Positions 6,358 through 13,173 of a DNA stretch of 16,112 nt are shown here, piece after piece. Position 1 is the stretch's first letter. Every line of letters begins with the position of its first letter. Position numbers and translations under genes: made by a program. This DNA is from an uncultured Oscillospiraceae bacterium (GTDB taxonomy: Bacteria > Bacillota > Clostridia > Oscillospirales > Oscillospiraceae): positions 1 to 16,112 of the forward strand of contig CAAEKQ010000138.1 in assembly GCA_900756575.1 (NCBI GenBank). Direction: 5' to 3'. The notes beneath the pieces were generated by a model that was given only the letters and a program-made list of their open reading frames with translations, had not been told where the DNA came from and searched no databases.

Positions 6358-8319
6358 ATGAGCAGACAATTTCAGCACCTGCTGTCTCCGATTCAGATCG
6401 GAAGTCATATTTTAAAATCCAGAATGATCGCCCCTCAGGCGCTGCCCCACTATCTGCAAGGCTCGGAGCCGTATCCCTCTGAGGCCATCATCCACCATGT
6501 ATCCAACATTGCCAGAAACGGCGCCGCCATTGTTGCCTTTGGCGCATGGGACGACACCGACCAGCGAAAGGCCGGAGGAACTGCCAGCCATTTCCCCATG
6601 TTCGACTACTCCAATCCGTCCAATGAAACCTATGTGTGCAAGCTGGTGGACTGCATCCACTTCTACGATTCTCTGGCCACCATCTACCTGATGCCTCTGG
6701 AGATGCCGAATTTCCAGCCAAAGCCCTCCATGGACAAGCCGTTTCCCATGTGGTTCAGCCCGGTGGAAAAGGTTTCGGAGATCACTCAAACCATGATGCA
6801 GGATATGATCGACCTTGCTGTCAAGAAAGCCCTTTACTTTCAGCAGCTTGGCTTTGATATGATCTCCCTGCAAATGAGCTACCGGGAATTCATGCACATC
6901 GGCCTGTCCAAATTCTTCTCCCCCCTGACCAATGACCGCACCGATGAATACGGCGGCGATGCCGTAGGACGCGGAAAGCTGGCGCTGGATATGTGCCGCG
7001 CCATCAAGACCGCCTGCGGAAAGGACTTTCTCATTGACCTTTGGATCGCGGGCGAGGAGGAGCCGGGCGGCATTACCGCCGAGGACACGGTTTCCTTTGC
7101 CAAGGCCGCTGAAGGGATCGTGGACATTCTCCAGATTCGGGGCGGCAACATCAACCCCGTCCATCCCACCGGCTTTAACTCCTGCGAAAGCGAGCCGATC
7201 ACCCTCCACGTGGCGAAAAAGGTAAAAGAGAGCGGTGCAAAGCTGGTGGTGGCAGCGGCCGGAGGCTATGGCAATCCGCGCTATAACGAGCGGTTCATTG
7301 CCGAAGGCATGCTGGACATGGTCGCCATCGGACGTCAGTTCATCTGCGATTCCAATTACGGCATAAAGATCTATGAGGATCGTCCGGAAGACATTGTTCC
7401 CTGCCAGCGCTGTGCCAAGTGCCATGTCCCCTATGAAAAAGGCCCATGGATTTTTGTCTGTTCCGGTAATCCCACCATGGGCATCGCCGACCGGCTGGAC
7501 AAGATGGTTTCCCCCGCCGTCTGCCCGAAGAAGGTCGCCGTGGTAGGCGGCGGCATCGCCGGAATGGAAGCCACGCTGGAGGCCTCCCGCCGGGGTCATC
7601 GGGTCACCCTCTATGAGAAAAGCAGCCAATTGGGCGGTCAGCTTCTCCATGCGGACTATCCGGAGTTCAAGTGGCCCCTGCGGAACTTCAAGGACTACAT
7701 GATCCGTCAGGTCTTAAAGGCCAATATCACCCTCAAGCTGGGGACCGAAGCGACCCCCGCCGTCATTGCCGCCGAGGGCTATGATGCGGTGATCGTCGCC
7801 ATCGGGGCGGAGCCGAAGAGTCTGAACATCCCCGGTGCGGACAGCAAAAAGGTGGTCATGCCCATTGCGGTATACGGTCATGAGGAGGAGCTTGGCAAGA
7901 ACATCGTCGTAGTCGGCGGCGGCGAGATCGGTGCGGAAACCGGACTTTATCTGGCGGAGTGCGGTCACCATGTCACCCTTCTGACCCGTCAGGATCGGGT
8001 CGCCCCGGACGCAACCTGCACCCATTACCGAGAGATGTTCGAGGAACGCTGGCTCCGGGAGAAGAATTTTCACTTCCTTACGAACGTCCAGATCGAAAGC
8101 GTTACGGACACCGGCGTCATCTACCGGGACAAGGCTGGAGCGCTCTGTGAGCTGCCCGCTGACAACGTGGTCATCTCCGGCGGCCGTGCCGCGGATACGG
8201 AATTCACTCTGAGCTTCTATGGCTCTGCCAATGATTTCTTCCTGGTGGGTGACTGCAAAACACCGGGGAACGTACAGAAGTGCATGCGCATGGCCTATGC
8301 CGCCGCCACCCGGCTTTGA
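6358..8319 (+). CDS. OYE2: FMN/4Fe-4S/FAD NADH:flavin oxidoreductase, closest relative of OYE1
   Basis: 653 residues. The start at 6358 has AGAAAGGAG (6343-6351) upstream; the longer frame back to 6160 runs through the terminator and promoter and is rejected. The FMN barrel spans about 1-345 (LLSPIQIG, RTDEYGG near 194-200, HPTGFNS near 269-275, AGGYGNP near 301, IGR 324-326). The cluster ligands are C349, C352, C355 and C368. The FAD motif GGGIAG is at 397-402 and the intact NAD(P)H motif GGGEIG at 520-525. The catalytic-loop motif is QMSY (172-175). Shared blocks with OYE1 (HPTGFNS, RCxKCHV, GGQLxHADYxxFKWPL) indicate a duplication pair, with one copy in each transcription unit. SLENR of the barrel is altered to DAVGR here. 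It is expected to be cytoplasmic, reducing an activated C=C of an unknown substrate. It is first in the plus-strand unit. Confidence 0.9.
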   Translation: MSRQFQHLLSPIQIGSHILKSRMIAPQALPHYLQGSEPYPSEAIIHHVSNIARNGAAIVAFGAWDDTDQRKAGGTASHFPMFDYSNPSNETYVCKLVDCIHFYDSLATIYLMPLEMPNFQPKPSMDKPFPMWFSPVEKVSEITQTMMQDMIDLAVKKALYFQQLGFDMISLQMSYREFMHIGLSKFFSPLTNDRTDEYGGDAVGRGKLALDMCRAIKTACGKDFLIDLWIAGEEEPGGITAEDTVSFAKAAEGIVDILQIRGGNINPVHPTGFNSCESEPITLHVAKKVKESGAKLVVAAAGGYGNPRYNERFIAEGMLDMVAIGRQFICDSNYGIKIYEDRPEDIVPCQRCAKCHVPYEKGPWIFVCSGNPTMGIADRLDKMVSPAVCPKKVAVVGGGIAGMEATLEASRRGHRVTLYEKSSQLGGQLLHADYPEFKWPLRNFKDYMIRQVLKANITLKLGTEATPAVIAAEGYDAVIVAIGAEPKSLNIPGADSKKVVMPIAVYGHEEELGKNIVVVGGGEIGAETGLYLAECGHHVTLLTRQDRVAPDATCTHYREMFEERWLREKNFHFLTNVQIESVTDTGVIYRDKAGALCELPADNVVISGGRAADTEFTLSFYGSANDFFLVGDCKTPGNVQKCMRMAYAAATRL

Positions 8320-8360
8320 CCGCCCTATAACCAAAACGGATACCCCCATGGGGTTCTTGA

Positions 8361-8390
8361 ATGAAAAACCGCCCTTTTTCATGCTAGAAT
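8361..8390 (+). promoter_or_regulatory. Possible internal promoter with overlapping palindrome before OYE3
   Basis: An extended -10, TGCTAGAAT (8382-8390), has no good -35 at the usual spacing. It overlaps a perfect 8-bp inverted repeat ATGAAAAA (8361-8368) / TTTTTCAT (8375-8382). The 105-nt gap here is the largest in the plus-strand unit, which leaves room for separate control of OYE3 onward. The palindrome could be an operator or merely a weak hairpin. Confidence 0.35.
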
Positions 8391-8424
8391 AAGCTCAATC
8401 ACCATCACAGAAAGGATGAATTCC

Positions 8425-10464
8425 ATGACCGCTAAACTCTCCGGCCTGAACTCCCCCCTTGTCATTCGTGGAAAAATGCTCAAATCCCGCTTTATGTATC
8501 CCATTGCGCAGGTACATTTCCTTCAGGGGCCCGAGCTGTATCCCGCCGATCCCACCGTTTCCTTTTATGAAAAGATCGCCAAGAACGGCTGTGCGCTGGT
8601 TCTGACCCAGGACACCACCAATCCCGACCAGCGCAAGATGCCCGGTCACGACACCCCCCACTTCTCCATGTGGGACATGGAGGACAAGGCATGCCAGAAC
8701 TATTTCTGTCAGCTGACGGAGTTTGTCCACATGCAGAACAGCTTCATCGGCGTAGAACTGTCCCCTGACCGTGGGCTTCCCTACTGCGTCAATGATCCCG
8801 ATCAGAAGATCGACTTTCCCCATCCCGGCTCGGAATCCCCCGAAGCCCTGAAGCTCAAGGAGGATTTTGGCCCATGGATGGACGCAGGCCCCGAAGGCCG
8901 CGCCCTGCCCAATCCCGACTGGAATCCCGCTCCGAAGAACGTCTATTTCACCGAGGAAAAGATGGACGAGTATATCGACATCATGTGTGAAAAGGCACTC
9001 AAATATAAGAATCTGGGCTATGACGCCGGCCTCATCGACATGGGCGACCATTTCTACATCGGTCAGTTTCTGGAATCCTACTGCAACTTCCGCACCGACG
9101 AATACGGCGGCTCCTTTGAAAACCGGATGCGCTTTGCCGTCAAGGTCGTCAAGGAGGTTCGCCGCAGACTGGGCAGCGACTTTATTCTGGTGGGCAACAT
9201 GCCCGGCACCAACGGCATGCCCAGAGGCCCCATGATGGGGCTTACCTATGAGGAAAGCGCACAGTTCCTCAAAGCCATCGAGCCATATGTGGATATTGCG
9301 CTGATCCGGGAGGCCGACTGCAACTTCCCGCTGGAGCAGAAGGAATCCGAAACCATTCCCTATGCCAAGAAGATGAAGGAAATGGGCGTCAAAATCAAAA
9401 TGGCCTGCGCCACCCCCTATATGGATCTTCAAAAGATGGACGACGCCATTACCTCCGGCTCCTGCGACATTATTATGTCCGCCCGTATGTTCCTGTGCAA
9501 CGATGAGCTGGGACGAATTCTGGAAACCGGCGAGGCCGACGATCTGGTTCCCTGCATCGAATGCGGCGTCTGCCGCGGAACCTCCCCCGTTAAGGACTGG
9601 ATGAGCCACTGCACCATCAATCCCAAGCTGGGCATGGAGCATCGGGCTGCCCGTCTGGTTCGCCCCGTGGAGAAGCAGAAGAAGATCGCCATTGTGGGCG
9701 GCGGCCCCGGCGGCGTGACCTGCGCACTGTGGCTCAAGGAGCGCGGACATACCCCGGTGATCTTTGAAAAGGCCGACAAGCTGGGCGGTCAGGTCAGCCA
9801 CTCCGATCAGTCCCGCTTTAAGTGGAAGATGGAGCGGTATCTGAACTTCCTCCGCCATCAGGTGGAAAAGCAGGGCATTGAACTTCGTCTGAACACCGCC
9901 GCAACGCCGGAATCAATTGCCGCCGAGGGCTTTGACGTGGTCATTGCCGCCACCGGCGCACACCCCAAGGCTCCGAAGATCCCCGGCGCAGAGCACGCCA
10001 AATATAATCCTGTCAACGTCTATGACCATCTAAGTGAAATCGGCAAGCGGGTGGTTGTCATTGGCAGCACCTCCGCCCCCACCGAAGCCGCCCTGTTTTT
10101 GGCGGACAATGGGCGTGAAGTAACTCAGGTTGGGCGGCAGAATATCGTGGCCTATGACCTCAACCCCATCCACCAGCGCGCCTACTATAACCTCTGGGTC
10201 AGAGATTTCGGTGTCACCGAGATCCACAACGCCGTTACCACCGAAATCGCCCCCGGCAAGGTCACCTATCGGGATTCCGACGGAACCGTTCATGAAATTC
10301 TCTGTGATGACATTGTTGCCGCCGGCGGCATGGAACCGAACAGCAGCGCCGCAGAAGTCTTCTATGGCTGCGCACCGGAATTCTACGCGATTGGCGATTG
10401 CAGAAGCCTTGGCACCGTGCGAACCGCCATTCGTGACGCATACACACTGGCGATCCGAATTTAA
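8425..10464 (+). CDS. OYE3: divergent FMN/4Fe-4S OYE-type oxidoreductase with altered NAD(P)H site
   Basis: 679 residues, about 30 longer than its neighbours because of an insertion in the barrel (roughly 110-175). ATG 8425 is chosen because AGAAAGGA lies about 8 nt upstream; ATG 8416 overlaps that site. The barrel is clear (RTDEYGGSFENRMRF near 223-237). The cluster ligands C377, C380, C383 and C396 and the FAD motif GGGPGG (425-430) are intact. Oddities: the second dinucleotide motif reads GSTSAP (547-552) instead of GGGxxG. The FMN-phosphate GG block is ATPY near 329. The HPTGF block is absent. The catalytic-loop motif is DMGD (205-208). It may therefore receive electrons from something other than NAD(P)H, or act as a partner subunit to another OYE. 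The assignment to the superfamily is firm; activity is uncertain. Confidence 0.88.
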   Translation: MTAKLSGLNSPLVIRGKMLKSRFMYPIAQVHFLQGPELYPADPTVSFYEKIAKNGCALVLTQDTTNPDQRKMPGHDTPHFSMWDMEDKACQNYFCQLTEFVHMQNSFIGVELSPDRGLPYCVNDPDQKIDFPHPGSESPEALKLKEDFGPWMDAGPEGRALPNPDWNPAPKNVYFTEEKMDEYIDIMCEKALKYKNLGYDAGLIDMGDHFYIGQFLESYCNFRTDEYGGSFENRMRFAVKVVKEVRRRLGSDFILVGNMPGTNGMPRGPMMGLTYEESAQFLKAIEPYVDIALIREADCNFPLEQKESETIPYAKKMKEMGVKIKMACATPYMDLQKMDDAITSGSCDIIMSARMFLCNDELGRILETGEADDLVPCIECGVCRGTSPVKDWMSHCTINPKLGMEHRAARLVRPVEKQKKIAIVGGGPGGVTCALWLKERGHTPVIFEKADKLGGQVSHSDQSRFKWKMERYLNFLRHQVEKQGIELRLNTAATPESIAAEGFDVVIAATGAHPKAPKIPGAEHAKYNPVNVYDHLSEIGKRVVVIGSTSAPTEAALFLADNGREVTQVGRQNIVAYDLNPIHQRAYYNLWVRDFGVTEIHNAVTTEIAPGKVTYRDSDGTVHEILCDDIVAAGGMEPNSSAAEVFYGCAPEFYAIGDCRSLGTVRTAIRDAYTLAIRI

Positions 10465-10479
10465 AGGAGGAATTTTATC

Positions 10480-11223
10480 ATGGTAAATGAAAAGGGTTAT
10501 GTAGTCGTTCGCGGCGGCGTCAGCGGCGCAGGCCGATATATCAGCCTCAAAATGGCGGAGGCGGGCTACGATGTGTTCGCCCACACCGCCGAGGCCATTC
10601 ACAACTTCCGCGGCGATATTTTGAAGGAAGAGTGCAAAGCGCTGGGCGTTCGCTGCTCCTATGACGACGGCGACCCCAATCTCTATGAGAACGCCCAGAA
10701 AATTATCACCGATGCGGATCGGGATCTGGGGGGCAAAATGGTCGCCTATATCAACAACGACGGCGTCTGCGGCGGCTCCCGCCTGCCCAATATGTCCTTT
10801 GCCCAGTATAAAGAGGAGCTGGACATGCATTTTCTGGCGCTGCTCAACTGCGCCAAGACCGCAGCGGAGCATATGGCAAAGCAGGGCGGCGGGCAGTTTA
10901 TCACCACCGTGTGCCTGATGCCCTTCCCCGGTGAGACGCCCGACTTTTCCTTTGAAATTTCCCTGTATGAAGCCTTTACCCGCTCTCTGGCAAAAACCTA
11001 CGCGCCCATGAACGTCCGCTTCAACACCATCATTTCCGGCCCCCTGAACTATCCGCAGGATCCGCCGATGCCCGGTGCCGCACCGGAGCATGGCGAGCAT
11101 GCCGTTCAGTTCGCGCCCATTATGGCACAGGAGTCCCCCGATGAGTTCCTGGATATGATGGTCAAAATGGTGCAGTCGCCCGGCATGAACGGTCAGGTCT
11201 TTGCCCTGAATGTTCGGTTTTAA
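10480..11223 (+). CDS. SDR-like protein lacking the catalytic YxxxK
   Basis: 247 residues, typical classical-SDR length. It starts after AAAGGAGG (10463-10470), 9 nt before the ATG and 15 nt after OYE3. The cofactor motif is GGVSGAG (12-18), with the conserved glycines G12, G16 and G18, and the strand-4 motif is NNDG (92-95, normally NNAG). The end of the fold (APMNVRFNTIISGPL, 175-189) aligns well with SDRs. Aligning back from that block puts F156 and I160 where Tyr and Lys of YxxxK belong, and Cys/Leu (145-146) where the catalytic Ser belongs; Tyr163 is nearby but has no Lys at +4. It is either a non-catalytic dinucleotide-binding partner of the OYE proteins, or an SDR with unusual chemistry. 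It lies between OYE3 and OYE4 with tight spacing, so it is probably made with them. Confidence 0.85.
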   Translation: MVNEKGYVVVRGGVSGAGRYISLKMAEAGYDVFAHTAEAIHNFRGDILKEECKALGVRCSYDDGDPNLYENAQKIITDADRDLGGKMVAYINNDGVCGGSRLPNMSFAQYKEELDMHFLALLNCAKTAAEHMAKQGGGQFITTVCLMPFPGETPDFSFEISLYEAFTRSLAKTYAPMNVRFNTIISGPLNYPQDPPMPGAAPEHGEHAVQFAPIMAQESPDEFLDMMVKMVQSPGMNGQVFALNVRF

Positions 11224-11229
11224 CCCGGT

Positions 11230-13140
11230 ATGAGCTATCCACACATGCTCTCTCCCTGGCGGGTGGGCAATGTTGTTCTGCGAAACCGCCTCTTTTCTGC
11301 GCCCATGGGACTGCACGCCCTGCAGGGAAGCGAAGCCTATCCCACAAGGGCAATCATTCAGCACTATGCGGAAAAGGCGCGGGGCGGTGCCGCTGTGGTC
11401 ACATGCAGCGGCACCCGGCCCTATTCCACCCCGCCGACACCGGGCTTTATCTGCTATGACCTGTACGCAAAGGACACGCAGCACTATCTCAGTCAGCTGG
11501 CAGACGCCATTCACTTCTACGGTGCCAAGGCCTCCATGGAGATCACCGTTTCTCCCAAAGACGGCACCTTTCAGGCTTCGGCAGGCAACGTGATTCCCGG
11601 CCCCGGCAATCAGATTTCCAAGGAGATCACTCAGGAAGCCATGGATGAGGCCGTTGAAAACCTGAAATTGCAGGTCACTACCCTGAAAAAGCTGGGCTTT
11701 GACATGATCCTGCTGCATGTGGCCTACAACATGGGGCTGCTGGGCAGCTTCTTATCCCTCCGGCTCAATCGCCGTACAGATGCATACGGCGGCTCCATCG
11801 AAAACCGGATTCGCTTTCTGAATCGCTGCTGCGATGCCATTCACGAAGCCGCCGGGCGGGATTTTCTCATCGAGCTGCGAATGTCCGGCATGCTGCCTCC
11901 GGAGGACGGCTTTACCATTGAGGATGCCTGCGCCATGGCAAAGGCTATCACCGGTCATGTGGATCTGATGCAGGTGCATGCCCCCACCGAATGGCAGGCT
12001 CACCCCATGAGCTTTGAACCCCATCACCCCAATCTGTGGATGGCAGAGGCCATTAAGCAGAGCGGCGCGACGCCCCCCATTGTCACCATCGGCGGCTATC
12101 AGGATCCCGACGAGATTGAAGCGCTGCTGGCAGCGGGAAAGGCCGATGCGGTGAGCATGGCAAGAGGCTGGCTGGCGGATCCCTATCTGGCAAAAAAGGC
12201 GCAGGCCGGAAACGCCGGGGATGTGGTTCCGTGCATCGCCTGTATGCGCTGCCACGATTCCGCCTGCATCGAGGGTACCACGCTGGTCTGCTCGGTGAAT
12301 CCGCGGCTGGGGATCGAGCAGAATCTGCTGCCGGAGCAGCCGGTTTCCGTCCCCAAGCGGGTGGCGGTCATCGGCGGCGGCCCCGCCGGTATGATGGCGG
12401 CTCTGACCCTTGCTGACCGCGGGCATGCCGTAACGCTGTTTGAGGCTTCCGATCAACTGGGCGGTCAGCTGAATTTTGCCGATTTTGCCCCCTTCAAGTC
12501 TTCCCTTGCCGCCTATAAGCGCTGGCTGATCGCGCAGGTGCAGCGCCGCCCCATTGCGGTTCGCTTTCAATGCCGCCCAACTGCCCAGCAGCTAAAGTCC
12601 GAGGGCTATCAGGCCGTGATCGCCGCATTAGGCGCTGCTCCTGTCGTGCTGCCAGTCCCCGGTGCGGAGGCGGCCATTCCCGCCCCGGAAATCTTCTGTG
12701 ATACGCCGCCGTCCGGGCAAAAAATCACCATCATCGGCGGCGGTCAGGTGGGCTGTGAGGCCGCCCTGTTCCTTGCGCAAAAGGGAAAAAACGTTACGGT
12801 CATTGAAATGCAGTCCAAGGTACTCTCTGACGCTTCCCCCTCCTACCGGAGCAGGCTGCTCCGAAATATCACCGCAATGGGCGACCAGATTCAGCTGATC
12901 CCGAATGCCCGCTGTATTTCCATCGGGAAGGAAACCCGCTATCAAAGCGCCGACAGCACCCAGCATACCGTCTGGGGCGATCATGTAGTCCTTGCCGCTG
13001 GAATGAAGCCCCGGACAGACCCGGCGCTTTCCCTGTATGACCCCGACTATGAATTCCGCATGATTGGCGACTGCCTGCAAACCGGAAATGTGCAAAAGGC
13101 CACCCGGTCCGCTTATGCCGCCGCCATGGAGATACAGTAA
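11230..13140 (+). CDS. OYE4: FMN/4Fe-4S/FAD NADH:flavin oxidoreductase
   Basis: 636 residues. ATG 11230 is 6 nt after the SDR stop, with no recognisable Shine-Dalgarno between them, so translation is probably coupled to the SDR gene. The FMN barrel spans about 1-330 (MLSPWRVGNVVLRNR, RRTDAYGGSIENRIRF near 181-196, IGGY near 287, MAR 310-312). The cluster ligands are C335, C338, C341 and C354, with an extra Cys346 between ligands three and four. The FAD motif GGGPAG is at 382-387 and the NAD(P)H motif GGGQVG at 503-508; GD is near 613. The active-site motif is HVAY (163-166), the only one of the four to keep the first His of HGAH. It looks catalytically complete and is the nearest of the set to ordinary enoate or dienoyl reductases. 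Its substrate is unknown. Confidence 0.9.
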   Translation: MSYPHMLSPWRVGNVVLRNRLFSAPMGLHALQGSEAYPTRAIIQHYAEKARGGAAVVTCSGTRPYSTPPTPGFICYDLYAKDTQHYLSQLADAIHFYGAKASMEITVSPKDGTFQASAGNVIPGPGNQISKEITQEAMDEAVENLKLQVTTLKKLGFDMILLHVAYNMGLLGSFLSLRLNRRTDAYGGSIENRIRFLNRCCDAIHEAAGRDFLIELRMSGMLPPEDGFTIEDACAMAKAITGHVDLMQVHAPTEWQAHPMSFEPHHPNLWMAEAIKQSGATPPIVTIGGYQDPDEIEALLAAGKADAVSMARGWLADPYLAKKAQAGNAGDVVPCIACMRCHDSACIEGTTLVCSVNPRLGIEQNLLPEQPVSVPKRVAVIGGGPAGMMAALTLADRGHAVTLFEASDQLGGQLNFADFAPFKSSLAAYKRWLIAQVQRRPIAVRFQCRPTAQQLKSEGYQAVIAALGAAPVVLPVPGAEAAIPAPEIFCDTPPSGQKITIIGGGQVGCEAALFLAQKGKNVTVIEMQSKVLSDASPSYRSRLLRNITAMGDQIQLIPNARCISIGKETRYQSADSTQHTVWGDHVVLAAGMKPRTDPALSLYDPDYEFRMIGDCLQTGNVQKATRSAYAAAMEIQ

Positions 13141-13173
13141 TTCGTTTCCCCAAATCAGAATGGAGGTTATAAA

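Noticed and set aside
8342..8354. ACCC/GGGT hairpin after OYE2 as a terminator
   Set aside because: The stem is only 4 bp and is followed by TCTTGAATG with no U-tract.
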